Shown in pieces: positions 6,533-14,924 of a stretch of 15,667 nt of DNA. This DNA is from Acidobacteriota bacterium (GTDB lineage: Bacteria; Acidobacteriota; Vicinamibacteria; Marinacidobacterales; SMYC01), in assembly GCA_029263435.1 (NCBI GenBank), contig JAJCXL010000024.1, positions 1 to 15,667 on the forward strand, given 5' to 3'. The notes beneath the pieces are model-generated. The model did not search any database, had not been told where the DNA came from, and was given only the letters and a program-made list of their open reading frames with translations. Position 1 is the stretch's first letter. Each line of letters starts with the position of its first letter. The translations under genes and the position numbers were made by a program.

Positions 6533-7911
6533 CTCAAGTCGTACTTCTGTAACAAGTAGCGAAACGAGCGTAGATTCATCCGAAGCAGTTTCGAAGCCTT
6601 CGTTTGGACCCCACCCGCCTGACGCATCGCTGCCGTCAATAGGCGCCTCTCCAAGTTCGAGACCTGAGCGTTGAAGTCGATGCCTTCCTCCGGAAACGAC
6701 GCTTGGTCGAGAGTGTCTCGCTCCCCGGCGAACGCGTCGGACACGCCCTGAAGCTTCTCGGGCAAGCGCTCCGGCTGAATCATGCTCGTCGTTTCCAGCG
6801 CTACGGCACGCTCGATCACGTTTTGGAGCTCCCTCACATTGCCCGGCCAGTCGTAGCGGGTCAACAGCTCGAACACAGGCTCCGAGATCTTGCTGATGTT
6901 CTTCCCCGTGGTCTTGCGGCTCGACTCCAGAAAATGCTCTGCGAGCAGCGGTACGTCTTCGCGGCGGTCGCGAAGAGGCGGCATGTGGATCGGGATGACG
7001 TTCAGACGGTAAAAAAGATCTTCGCGAAAGGTCTTCTCCCGCACGCCCTCCTCCAAGTCGCGGTTCGTGGCCGCGAGGATGCGGGCGTCGACTTCGATCT
7101 CGTTGGTCGATCCAATGCGGCGGATTCGCTTCTCCTGCAAGACTCGCAGGAGCTTCACTTGCATCGTCGGGCTCATTTCTCCGATCTCGTCCAGAAAGAT
7201 CGTGCCTTTATGGGCGACTTCGAACAAGCCCTTGTGATTCGAGATCGCTCCCGTAAACGAGCCTTTCAAGTGACCAAAGAGCTCACTTTCGAGGAGCATC
7301 TCGGGGACCGCGCCGCAATTGATCGAAACGAAAGGCTCGGAGGCGCGCCCACTGCCGACGTGGATGGCCCGCGCCGCCAGCTCCTTGCCGGTGCCGCTTT
7401 CTCCCGTGATGAGCACGGTGGAGCTCGTCGCCGCTACCGCGGTGATCTGATCGAACAGCTCCAGCATCGCGGAGCTCACGCCGAGCATGTTGTCGAGCCC
7501 GTGCTTGTGTTGGAGCTCGCGCTTGAGGTGCACCACCTCTTCTTTGAGCCGTCGCTTTTCGAGAGCGTTCTCGACGTTCGACTTGAGCTCGTCCATCTTG
7601 AACGGCTTGGTCAAATAGTCATAGGCGCCCAGCCGGAGCGCCTCGACGGCCGTCTCCGCGGACGCATAGGCGGTGATCATGATGACGGGCACGCTGGGCT
7701 CGGCCTGCTTGATGTAGCGCAGAACTTCGACGCCGCTCATGTCCGGCATCTTGATATCCGAGATCACCAAATCGAAGGAGTCCGTCTCGATGAGCTTCAA
7801 CGCTCGGTTTCCCGAGGCCGCGGTCGTGACGCGGTGGCCCACTTTTCCGAGGGCGATCTCGAGAAGCTGACGCATGGACTCTTCGTCATCGACGACGAGA
7901 ATGCGGCTCAA
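6529..7911 (-). CDS. pilR: Sigma-54-dependent response regulator PilR (NtrC family)
   Basis: Cytoplasmic activator of pilA transcription, 460 residues in the standard three-domain order. The receiver (about 3-115) has acidic D8/D9, phospho-acceptor D52 (VISDIKMPD), T80 and K102. The AAA+ domain (about 140-380) has Walker A GESGTGKE (170-177), sigma-54 contact loop GSFTGA (217-222), Walker B TIFLDEIGE (237-245) and R-finger region FREDLFYRLNV. The Fis-type helix-turn-helix is at about 416-456 (QTKASKLLRMNLRSFRYLLQKY). The GAFTGA loop has Ser for the first Ala, a variant also found in PilR proteins. The ATG overlaps the pilS stop by ATGA (7908-7911), and its own stop overlaps the next gene's start. 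The exact sigma-54 promoter before pilA is its expected target. Confidence 0.95.
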   Translation of the reverse strand: MSRILVVDDEESMRQLLEIALGKVGHRVTTAASGNRALKLIETDSFDLVISDIKMPDMSGVEVLRYIKQAEPSVPVIMITAYASAETAVEALRLGAYDYLTKPFKMDELKSNVENALEKRRLKEEVVHLKRELQHKHGLDNMLGVSSAMLELFDQITAVAATSSTVLITGESGTGKELAARAIHVGSGRASEPFVSINCGAVPEMLLESELFGHLKGSFTGAISNHKGLFEVAHKGTIFLDEIGEMSPTMQVKLLRVLQEKRIRRIGSTNEIEVDARILAATNRDLEEGVREKTFREDLFYRLNVIPIHMPPLRDRREDVPLLAEHFLESSRKTTGKNISKISEPVFELLTRYDWPGNVRELQNVIERAVALETTSMIQPERLPEKLQGVSDAFAGERDTLDQASFPEEGIDFNAQVSNLERRLLTAAMRQAGGVQTKASKLLRMNLRSFRYLLQKYDLR

Positions 7912-9590
7912 TCGATTGTCCTCCGTTCAAGGGGAAAGTGGACCGAGACTTGGGTGCCCTGAGAAGCGACGCTGTCGACTTGTATGACTCCATTGTAGTC
8001 CTTGACGATTCGATACACGATCGCGAGTCCCAGGCCCGATCCGCGCTCGAAGCTGCCGGAAAACGGCGCGAACACTTTGTGCATCTCACCATCCGTCATC
8101 CCGATGCCTTCATCACGAAAGGTCATCACGACCTCCCCTTTGCCGTTGCGAGACAAGGACATGATCAAGCGTCCGCCATTCGGCATGGCCTGCAGAGCGT
8201 TCCTCGACAGATTCCAAGTGATCTGCTTCATCTGATTCGGATCCGCGAAGAGATGGACCGGACTACCCGGCAAGTCGAGGGAGATCTCGTGCTCGGGCAG
8301 CACTTCAGCACTGTGTCCCAGAAGGGTCGCGGTCTCCTCCAAAACGCGCCGGAGATCGACCTCCGCGGGCTCGAAGCGCGGGGGGCGGGCATAAGCGAGA
8401 AACTCGTTGAGGGTGCCCGACAAGCGTTCGGATTCACGGATGATGATATCCATCAACCGCCCTTGCTCGTCGCTCAGAGACTCCGCCTCCTTCAAGACCT
8501 GAACGGATCCGCTGATCGAAGCGAGAGGGTTTCGGATCTCATGGGCCATCCCCGCCGCCATCTCCCCCATCGTCGCAAGGTTCTCTTTCAACCGAACCTC
8601 TCTCTCGAGGCGCCGGATCTCGGTGAGGTCTTGGAAAGTGAACAAGAAGCCGCTCTTGGTCTCACCTTCGAACAGGAGGTAGGACGCGCTCATCCCCAGA
8701 TAGATCTCGGCGCCTTTGCCGTCGAGATACTTTCCCTCCAAGCGAAGAAACCGCCGGTTGTCGGAGAGCTTCGCCTTCACCTGGTCGAGAAAATCCTCGG
8801 TCTCTCCGAGAAGCTCCGCCACGTTCGTCCCAACCGTTTCCGATGCGGTTCGAGCAAAGATGCTCGCTGCCGACGCGTTGAAGAAATGAATCCGACCGTC
8901 GAACTCCGTCGTCATCAGCCCCGAAGTGATCGAATCGATGATCGTTTGGTTGAACACCTGCAAGTCCGCTAGAACATCCGACGCTTCTTCGAGCTTGCGG
9001 CCGGTGAGGGTCAAGCTCTCCGAGAGATAGCTCGTCAAGAGCGCGACGGTGTAGAAGCCGAACACGTTGAAAAAGATGGTGTAGCCCACCACTTGGGCCG
9101 GCATCAGGACCGGAGAAGCGGCATCCGCGGCAGAGTAAGGAGACAGCTCGCCCAAAAAGAGCGCTTGAATCAGCGAGCCGTAGAGAATCGACGCGGCCGT
9201 CGCTGCGACCAGGCCTCCTCGGCGGAGCAGAATGATGCTGGCCGCCATGATGCTGATGAAGTAGAGCGAGGAAAAATTGCTATCGATCCCGCCCGTGTAA
9301 TAAACGATACCCGTGATGATCAACAAGTCGCCCAGGATCTGTACATAGGCGAGCTGACGGCGTCGATCGCGGGTAAAGGGCCACGCGAGCGCGTAGATGA
9401 TCGTCAGGAGGTAGGTCAGGGCGATCAGGAAGTAGAGCGGATCCGTCGGTCCGCCAGGACGACGAATGACCTCGACGATGACCGCCGAGCCCATCAACGC
9501 CGTCACGACGACGACGCGAAGCACCATGAGCCGGACGAGCGAGCTGTCGGCGATAGGGCGGGCGATATGGGTCGGTTTCGTGGTCGTCAC
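7908..9590 (-). CDS. pilS: Membrane sensor histidine kinase PilS
   Basis: Partner kinase of PilR, 560 residues. The first 190 residues hold about six hydrophobic segments (for example 20-40, 52-72, 83-98, 108-122, 125-146, 166-188) with the PilS-type loop YYTGGIDSNFSSLYFIS (97-113). A cytoplasmic PAS domain follows at about 205-325 (IIDSITSGLMTTEFDGRIHF is its first strand region). HisKA has phospho-acceptor H350 (MAHEIRNPL). The ATPase domain has the N-box N464 (NLSRNALQAM), G1 box D493 (DEGIGM) and G2 GSGLGLAIV (517-525). The start is a GTG at 9590-9588 with no convincing ribosome site; no better start is visible nearby. Only 27 bases separate it from the terminator-like hairpin behind pilC, and I see no good promoter there, so pilSR may depend partly on read-through. 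In Pseudomonas PilS monitors PilA in the inner membrane. Confidence 0.93.
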   Translation of the reverse strand: MTTTKPTHIARPIADSSLVRLMVLRVVVVTALMGSAVIVEVIRRPGGPTDPLYFLIALTYLLTIIYALAWPFTRDRRRQLAYVQILGDLLIITGIVYYTGGIDSNFSSLYFISIMAASIILLRRGGLVAATAASILYGSLIQALFLGELSPYSAADAASPVLMPAQVVGYTIFFNVFGFYTVALLTSYLSESLTLTGRKLEEASDVLADLQVFNQTIIDSITSGLMTTEFDGRIHFFNASAASIFARTASETVGTNVAELLGETEDFLDQVKAKLSDNRRFLRLEGKYLDGKGAEIYLGMSASYLLFEGETKSGFLFTFQDLTEIRRLEREVRLKENLATMGEMAAGMAHEIRNPLASISGSVQVLKEAESLSDEQGRLMDIIIRESERLSGTLNEFLAYARPPRFEPAEVDLRRVLEETATLLGHSAEVLPEHEISLDLPGSPVHLFADPNQMKQITWNLSRNALQAMPNGGRLIMSLSRNGKGEVVMTFRDEGIGMTDGEMHKVFAPFSGSFERGSGLGLAIVYRIVKDYNGVIQVDSVASQGTQVSVHFPLERRTID

Positions 9591-9616
9591 GTTAGGATCA
9601 CGAGCAAGCGGACCCA

Positions 9617-9661
9617 GAGAAAATAACGGGCCGAGGGAAGTTCAAAGTCTTCCCTCGGCCC
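9617..9661 (-). terminator. Intrinsic terminator after pilC
   Basis: Perfect 13-bp stem GGGCCGAGGGAAG / CTTCCCTCGGCCC (9628-9640 with 9649-9661), 8-base loop, followed on the minus strand by GTTATTTTCT. This GC-rich hairpin plus T-rich tract ends the pilBTC unit ahead of pilSR. Confidence 0.78.
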
Positions 9662-9676
9662 ACCGAAGCTCATTTT

Positions 9677-9692
9677 GCCGAGTCCGCTCGGC
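9677..9692 (-). terminator. Small 6-bp hairpin directly after pilC stop
   Basis: GCCGAG - TCCG - CTCGGC forms a perfect 6-bp stem with a 4-base loop, beginning 6 bases past the pilC stop and 15 bases before the larger terminator hairpin. No T-run follows on the minus strand, so it is probably an accessory 3' end structure. Confidence 0.35.
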
Positions 9693-9698
9693 GCAGGC

Positions 9699-10901
9699 TC
9701 AAGTCAGCTGGTTGATCAAGCTGAAGATGGGCAGGTACATAGAGATCACGATGCCGCCGACGACGGTTCCGAGAAAGAGGATCAATATCGGCTCCATCAA
9801 CACCATGAGGTTGGCGACCGCAGTATCGACCTCTTCTTCGTAGAAATCCGCAATCTTGGAGAGCATCGTATCGAGAGCACCGGTCTGCTCACCTACCGAG
9901 ATCATCTGAACGACCATCGGCGGAAACACATCGGTCTGTTTCAACGGAGCGGCGAGCGACTGCCCACCTTCCACGCTTTTGCGAGTCTCCATGATGGCGT
10001 CTTCCACGACCGCGTTCCCCGAAGTCCGCGCGGTGATCTCGAGCCCGTCTAGAATCGGGACACCACTGGAGATCAATGTGGCGAGGGTCCGGCAAAATCG
10101 AGCGACCGCGATCTTGCGCAAGATCAAACCCAGAACCGGCAGCTTCAACAGCAGTCCGTCCAGCACCCGTTTGCCTTTGTGCGTGTCGTGGTAGCGCTTG
10201 ATGCCGTAGATCCCCACGAACAACCCGATGATACCTGGAACCATCAAGCGCACCGTCCAGTTCGACATCAGGATGACGATCCGGGTCGGGAGCGGAAGCT
10301 GGGCACCGAGGCCTGCGAACAAAGCGGCAAAGGTCGGGATCACTTTCCACAGGATGACGGCCACGACCAAGCCAGCGATCGAGACCACTGCGATCGGGTA
10401 GACGAGCGCTGATTTCACCTGCGACTTGAGCTTGACCGACTTTTCGATATAGGTCGCGAGACGCTTGAGAATGATATCGAGGATACCGCCCGCCTCACCC
10501 GCCGCAATCATGTTGGTGAACAGGTCGTCGAACACTTTGGGATGCTTTTTCATGGCATCCGCGAGCGTCGCACCACCTTCGACATCCTGGCGGGTTTGCA
10601 GAAGCACCTTGGAGAAGTTGGGATTGTCCTGTTGGCTTCCCAAGATCTCGAGACACTGGACGAGAGGTAATCCGGCATCAATCATGACCGAGAACTGGCG
10701 CGTGAAAATCGCGACATCCTTGGCCGTGATCCCGGTGCCGAAGCGAGGAAGGACGATCTCCTTGCCCTTCTCCTTGACGCTGGTGACGAGAATCTGCTCC
10801 CTACGAAGCAGGGCAATCACGGCATCTTTCGAGTCCGCAGTGCGCTCTCCGGACGTTGCCGCTCCCGCGCGTGTCTTGCCTTTGAAAACATAGGCCGGCA
10901 T
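9699..10901 (-). CDS. pilC: Type IV pilus inner-membrane platform protein PilC
   Basis: Polytopic platform on which the PilB and PilT motors act, GspF family. The 400-residue length is typical. Two GspF repeats are seen: about 65-188 (FTRQFSVMIDAGLPLVQCLEIL, split by its conserved GLP) and 268-390 (ARFCRTLATLISSGVPILDGLE region). Each has its helix-rich soluble part with GxxLxxAL-like and GExxGxLD signatures (AAGEAGGILD, SVGEQTGALD). Three membrane helices lie at about 168-190, 215-235 and 370-392. AGGAGG ends seven bases before the ATG and fixes the start. It follows pilT by 65 bases and precedes a strong terminator, so it is the last gene of pilBTC. Confidence 0.97.
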   Translation of the reverse strand: MPAYVFKGKTRAGAATSGERTADSKDAVIALLRREQILVTSVKEKGKEIVLPRFGTGITAKDVAIFTRQFSVMIDAGLPLVQCLEILGSQQDNPNFSKVLLQTRQDVEGGATLADAMKKHPKVFDDLFTNMIAAGEAGGILDIILKRLATYIEKSVKLKSQVKSALVYPIAVVSIAGLVVAVILWKVIPTFAALFAGLGAQLPLPTRIVILMSNWTVRLMVPGIIGLFVGIYGIKRYHDTHKGKRVLDGLLLKLPVLGLILRKIAVARFCRTLATLISSGVPILDGLEITARTSGNAVVEDAIMETRKSVEGGQSLAAPLKQTDVFPPMVVQMISVGEQTGALDTMLSKIADFYEEEVDTAVANLMVLMEPILILFLGTVVGGIVISMYLPIFSLINQLT

Positions 10902-10966
10902 TCTTTCGCCTCCTTTAGACCCTGTAAACTCTCAAATTTCGACGCGCTCGTTAAGAACCTGTGGGA

Positions 10967-12094
10967 TCAACGACGTGCTCCCGGTTTTCCCGCGGGTACC
11001 GGGCGGCCGCCAGGCGCGTTCAAACCAGTGCCCCGGTTGATCATGTCTTGTAGCTCGTCTGGATTCGACGATGTCGCGAGGGCGAGCTGAAGCGTGATTT
11101 GCCGCTTGAAATAAAGCGTCGCGAGGGATTGGTTGAACGTTTGCATCCCGTGCTTTTCTTGACCGGTCTGCATCGTCGAGTAGATCTGATGGATCTTGTC
11201 CTCACGAATCAAGTTTCGGACCGCCGAGTTGGGCACCAGAATCTCCATCGCAAGGGCGCGGCCCGACCCGCTCGCTCGAGGCAAGAGCGTCTGACACATG
11301 ATGCCCTCGAGAACGAAGGACAGCTGGGCGCGGATCTGGGACTGTTGGTGCGCGGGAAACACGTCGACGATACGATTGATGGTTTGCGCGGCGGAGTTCG
11401 TGTGAAGGGTCGCGAAGGTGAGATGGCCGGTCTCTGCGATACGCAGCGCGGACTCGATCGTCTCGAGATCACGCATTTCTCCGATGAGCACGACATCTGG
11501 ATCCTCACGCAAAGCGGAGCGCAAAGCAGCGCTGAAACCGTGCGTGTCCGAGTGAATCTCACGTTGGTTGACGAGGCACTTGTGATGATTGTGCAAGTAC
11601 TCGATCGGATCTTCGATCGTGATGATGTGCTGGTGCCTCTCTCGATTGACTTTGTCGAGCATGGCAGCCAGGGTGGTGGATTTACCGCTGCCGGTCGGCC
11701 CGGTAACGAGGACGAGACCGCGCGGCTTGTCGCAAATCTGAGCGACCACCGGCGGGAGCCCGAGCTCTTTGAATCCCTTGATCTCGTACGGAATCGTTCG
11801 ATAGACCGCGGCGACGGAGCCTCGCTGCATGAAAACATTGGCCCGAAATCTTGCGAGGTTCTTGATCCCGAAGGAAAAATCGAGCTCGAGGGTTTCCTCG
11901 AAGCGATGTTTTTGATTATCCGTCAAAACGGAATAAGCGAGCTGCTTGGTCTCTACCGTCGTGAGCGGAGGCATGTCGAGCGGTCGAAGTTTTCCGTCGA
12001 CGCGAATCTGTGGCGGCGAGTTGTTGGTCACGTGAAGATCCGACCCGCTCATCTCGAGCATCGTCTTCAAGAGTTGATGGAGACTAACCGCCAT
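10967..12094 (-). CDS. pilT: Pilus retraction ATPase PilT
   Basis: Hexameric ATPase that depolymerises pili for twitching motility and DNA uptake. The 375 residues contain the PilT N-domain start (LHQLLKTMLEMSGSDLHV), Walker A GPTGSGKS (132-139), Asp box TIEDPIEY (159-166), Walker B VVLIGEMRD (201-209), His box HLTFATLHT (224-232) and the retraction-specific AIRNLIRE motif as AVRNLIRE (291-298). The last motif separates it from PilB and PilU-like ATPases. The C-terminal 20 residues are Gly/Pro/Arg-rich (APGGRPVPAGKPGARR) and probably disordered. GAGGA lies six bases upstream of the ATG. It sits 65 bases after pilB with no terminator between. Confidence 0.97.
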   Translation of the reverse strand: MAVSLHQLLKTMLEMSGSDLHVTNNSPPQIRVDGKLRPLDMPPLTTVETKQLAYSVLTDNQKHRFEETLELDFSFGIKNLARFRANVFMQRGSVAAVYRTIPYEIKGFKELGLPPVVAQICDKPRGLVLVTGPTGSGKSTTLAAMLDKVNRERHQHIITIEDPIEYLHNHHKCLVNQREIHSDTHGFSAALRSALREDPDVVLIGEMRDLETIESALRIAETGHLTFATLHTNSAAQTINRIVDVFPAHQQSQIRAQLSFVLEGIMCQTLLPRASGSGRALAMEILVPNSAVRNLIREDKIHQIYSTMQTGQEKHGMQTFNQSLATLYFKRQITLQLALATSSNPDELQDMINRGTGLNAPGGRPVPAGKPGARR

Positions 12095-12159
12095 TTCGAG
12101 TCCTCACTTGGGATGCCACGTTGTGCCGGGTCCCGCCGCCCAGACAAGAGAGATGTCTC

Positions 12160-13881
12160 TCACTTGACCGTCTCGCGCACGACCTCTTCCATGGTCGTCA
12201 ATCCATCGCGGACTTTTTCGAGCCCGCTCCGCCGGAGAGTGATCATGCCTTCTTCCATGGCGCGGGCCTTCAGCTCGATCGAAGAAGCGCCTTCGAGAAT
12301 GAGCTGCCGGATCTCGTCCGACAACTGGAACACTTCGTAGAGGCCGACCCGGCCTCGATAGCCGGTACTGTTGCACGAGCCGCAGCCGCGTCCTTTTTGG
12401 GGCTGGACGGTCTTGGCTTCCTCCGGGGTAAACCCGGCATCGATGAGTCCCTGGGCAGGGATCTCGAACGGGGCGGTGCACTCCGAGCAAATGCGCCGCA
12501 CGAGGCGCTGGGCGCAGATGAGATGAACCGATGTCGCGACCAGAAACGGCTCGATGCCCATGTTCATCAAACGATTGACCGTCGATGGGGCGTCGTTCGT
12601 GTGAAGCGTCGACAGCACCAAATGGCCGGTCAACGCCGCTTTGACCGCGATCTCCGCCGTCTCGAAATCACGAATCTCACCCACGAGGACGATGTTGGGG
12701 TCCTGACGAAGAAACGACCGAAGGGCCGCGGCGAAGTTCAAGCCGATGGCCTCTTTCATTTGAACCTGGTTGACGCCGGCGAGATTGAACTCGACCGGAT
12801 CTTCCGCGGTCATGATGTTCGTCTCGGGGACGTTGAGCTGGCTAATGGCCGAGTACAGGGTGTTGGTCTTGCCACTGCCGGTCGGACCGGTCACCAGGAC
12901 CATGCCCCACGGCTTGAAGATCGCCTCTTCGAAATGCTTGAGCGATTCGACCTCGAAGCCCAGCTTGGTCATGTCCAGCATCAGGTTCTCTTTGTCGAGA
13001 AGCCGGAGGACGATTTTCTCACCGAACAAGGTGGGGAGGGTGGAGACGCGATAGTCGAGCTCTCGCATCTTTCCTTGGTTGTTCATCCGAAGCTTGATAC
13101 GGCCGTCTTGCGGCAACCGTTTTTCCGAGATATCGAGCTTCGCCATGATCTTGATTCGGGAGATCATGGCGTCTCTCAGCTTCATCGGCGGATTCATCAC
13201 GACGTAGAGGATGCCGTCAATCCGGAACCGAACCCGAAACTCACGCTCGTAGGGCTCGATATGTATATCGCTCGCCCCGCGTCTCAAGGCGTCCGTCAAG
13301 ATCAGATTACAGAGCTTTACGACCGGCGCCTCTTCGGAGGACTTTTCGAGCTCTTGAAGGTCGATGTCTTCACCTTCTTCGAGCACTTCGACGTCGTCGG
13401 TAAAATCATCGGTCTCGACGAGCTTGTCCATCTCCTCCTTGATCTGGAGTGAGTGGACCGAGCCGTAGTACTTTTCGATCGAGTCCATGATCGCCGTCTC
13501 GGACGCGACGACCGGCTCGACGTTGTAGCCCGTCATGAACTTGATATCGTCCATCGCAAAAACGTTCGTCGGGTCGACCATGGCGATGGTGAGATTGGCG
13601 CCCGCCCTGGAGAGCGGGATGATCTGATATTTCTGGGCCGTCTCAGCGGGAACCAGCTTGATGACGGAAGGGTCGATCTCGAAGCGCGCCAAGTTGATCG
13701 ACGGCACGCCGTATTGCCGCGAAAGAAGTTGGGTGATTTCTTCGTCTTTGACGAACCCGAGCTTGACCAAGTTGTAACCGAGCTTGCCGCCCTGTTGTTT
13801 CTGATACGTCAGGGCTTCTTGAAGCTGCTGGGGACTGATAAGGTTTTCCTTCACCAGCAACTCGCCGAGCTTTATAGGCAT
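12160..13881 (-). CDS. pilB: Pilus assembly ATPase PilB with MshEN c-di-GMP-binding motif
   Basis: Hexameric motor for pilus extension, 573 residues. The N-terminal MshEN region shows two 24-residue motifs, 4-27 and 33-56, each beginning K-L-G and ending in Q, joined by five residues; this is the c-di-GMP-binding arrangement, with Lys in place of the usual first Arg. An acidic linker (about 148-185) leads to the ATPase with Walker A GPTGSGKT (332-339), Asp box AEDPVE (359-364), Walker B NIVLVGEIRD (396-405) and His box HLVLSTLHTND (420-430). The zinc tetracysteine is C465, C468, C500, C503 (CSEC, CGSC). The ATG at 13881 has GGAG seven bases upstream. It is first in pilBTC, behind a sigma-70-like promoter. 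Confidence 0.97.
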   Translation of the reverse strand: MPIKLGELLVKENLISPQQLQEALTYQKQQGGKLGYNLVKLGFVKDEEITQLLSRQYGVPSINLARFEIDPSVIKLVPAETAQKYQIIPLSRAGANLTIAMVDPTNVFAMDDIKFMTGYNVEPVVASETAIMDSIEKYYGSVHSLQIKEEMDKLVETDDFTDDVEVLEEGEDIDLQELEKSSEEAPVVKLCNLILTDALRRGASDIHIEPYEREFRVRFRIDGILYVVMNPPMKLRDAMISRIKIMAKLDISEKRLPQDGRIKLRMNNQGKMRELDYRVSTLPTLFGEKIVLRLLDKENLMLDMTKLGFEVESLKHFEEAIFKPWGMVLVTGPTGSGKTNTLYSAISQLNVPETNIMTAEDPVEFNLAGVNQVQMKEAIGLNFAAALRSFLRQDPNIVLVGEIRDFETAEIAVKAALTGHLVLSTLHTNDAPSTVNRLMNMGIEPFLVATSVHLICAQRLVRRICSECTAPFEIPAQGLIDAGFTPEEAKTVQPQKGRGCGSCNSTGYRGRVGLYEVFQLSDEIRQLILEGASSIELKARAMEEGMITLRRSGLEKVRDGLTTMEEVVRETVK

Positions 13882-13932
13882 CCAAGCACTCCGCGGGCTG
13901 TCACTCTGGACCGACTAAACTTTCTGTTCACA

Positions 13933-13951
13933 GTGGATTACCGAGATCCAC
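13933..13951. repeat. Short inverted repeat at pilB promoter/start region
   Basis: GTGGAT (13933-13938) and ATCCAC (13946-13951) are exact complements around a 7-base centre, directly downstream of the predicted -10 box and covering the expected start point. It could be an operator or a 5' UTR hairpin; a 6-bp dyad can also arise by chance. Confidence 0.3.
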
Positions 13952-13981
13952 AATGTAACTGACACCCACCGCTCATGTCAA
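13952..13981 (-). promoter_or_regulatory. Sigma-70-like promoter of pilBTC
   Basis: On the minus strand a perfect -35 TTGACA (13981-13976), an 18-base spacer and -10 TACATT (13957-13952, four of six consensus bases). The start point would be near 13945, giving a leader of about 64 bases before the pilB ATG. It lies between the barrel gene's stop (14009) and pilB. Confidence 0.55.
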
Positions 13982-14008
13982 GGGGCCGAAGCCGTAGGGC
14001 TCGTGCTG

Positions 14009-14908
14009 TCAAGGCGATAGGGTCACCGAAACGAAGGTCGCGTCGTCTCTATCGTCGGACGCGGTTCGATGGGCGCCTTCGATCCGCAGCTTCCAGAGCT
14101 TCACCCCGGCCCCGAGCGAAAACGCGGGTCTCAGGCCGGCACTCCCTCCAACTTCTCCCCGGAACCCGGCCCTGGCAAAGAGACGACCCTCGAGGAAGCC
14201 TTTTTCTCCGCCGAGGGAGAGCTCGCGAATGTCTCCGTCCGCCAAGGCTTGGCTGGACAGGTCGACGTCGAACGCGACCCGGGCGGCGCCAGGCAGGGCC
14301 ATGGACACTCCGGCCCGGGCTTGACGCGGCAGACGCAGCTCCTCACCGCCCTCCTGCTCGAACCTCGCCTCCCTCAAGTGGCGCAGCATGAGCCCGAGGC
14401 GAAACCTGCCATCGATCTCGTAGAGCAAGCCCAAGTCCAGATCCCAAGATTGGCTCGTCAGTCTCGCCGCTCCGAGGGTCGTTCCTTTCAAGTAGTGCGC
14501 GTTCACGCCGAGCACGAGATTGTCGAGCGGCAATGATTGCAGCACGGAGACCGCCACGTCGAAGGTCTCGAGGTCGGGGGCGTCCGGAGAGTCGGACTCG
14601 AGCGTGTGTTGGAAGTCAGTGAACGCGACGCCCATGAACGTGTAAGTCAGCGCGACCCCCGAGGCCCGAACTACGCTGAGCTCGCTCCCTCGGCGCACCG
14701 CGTCACGACCCGAGTAGACGCCGGCGGAGACGATCGGGGCGAAGGCGATACCCGCCGGGTTCCAATAAAATGCCGACGTATCATCAGCGACCGCCGTGAA
14801 CGCGCCGCCCATGGCTGCCGCGCGCGCGCCCAAGTGAGCCACTCGGGACTGTCCCGACACGACCGAGCCCATCAGGAGCGCCAGGGCGAAAAACGATGAG
14901 CCACGCAC
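14009..14908 (-). CDS. PorV/UPF0164-like outer-membrane beta-barrel protein
   Basis: Predicted outer-membrane barrel of the FadL-related PorV/UPF0164 group. The N-terminal motif of the mature protein, GARAAAMGGAFTAVADD followed by TSAFYWNPAGIAF, is diagnostic. The rest shows alternating strand-like segments (SWDLDLGLLYEIDGRFRLGL as paired strands, ARVAFDVDLSS, RLFARAGFRG) and ends in a strand-like VSVTLSP. With the GTG at 14908 the protein is 299 residues with a signal peptide (RGSSFFALALLMGSVVSG). The frame continues to a TTG at 14950, but an extended -10 (TGATATAGT, 14924-14916) lies inside that part, so the shorter form is preferred and might be leaderless. It sits just upstream of pilB, same strand. 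In T9SS bacteria PorV works at the outer membrane; its job here is unknown, perhaps pilus-related or merely adjacent. Confidence 0.8.
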   Translation of the reverse strand: MRGSSFFALALLMGSVVSGQSRVAHLGARAAAMGGAFTAVADDTSAFYWNPAGIAFAPIVSAGVYSGRDAVRRGSELSVVRASGVALTYTFMGVAFTDFQHTLESDSPDAPDLETFDVAVSVLQSLPLDNLVLGVNAHYLKGTTLGAARLTSQSWDLDLGLLYEIDGRFRLGLMLRHLREARFEQEGGEELRLPRQARAGVSMALPGAARVAFDVDLSSQALADGDIRELSLGGEKGFLEGRLFARAGFRGEVGGSAGLRPAFSLGAGVKLWKLRIEGAHRTASDDRDDATFVSVTLSP

Positions 14909-14915
14909 GAATGCC

Positions 14916-14924
14916 ACTATATCA
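14916..14924 (-). promoter_or_regulatory. Extended -10 promoter for the barrel gene
   Basis: The minus strand reads TGATATAGT, an extended -10 (TGn plus TATAGT, five of six). TTGACG (14947-14942) lies 20 bases further up, too far for an ideal -35. Transcription would begin about at the GTG codon at 14908, implying little or no leader. Confidence 0.45.

Noticed and set aside
12129..12159. GAGAGATGTCTCTC-like dyad after pilB, possible terminator
   Set aside because: The loop would be only two bases and no T-tract follows, so pilB and pilT are better read as one transcript.
12121..13452. Long plus-strand frame (443 codons) opposite pilB, and similar ones opposite pilR, pilT, pilS and the TPR-like gene
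   Set aside because: They are antisense shadows of well-supported genes in GC-rich DNA, with low-complexity Arg/Asp/Leu-rich products and no recognisable domains.
14007..14012. Second TTGACA at the end of the barrel gene, upstream of the pilB promoter
   Set aside because: It overlaps the stop codon of the barrel gene and no suitable -10 follows at 16-18 bases; the TTGACA at 13981-13976 is better placed.
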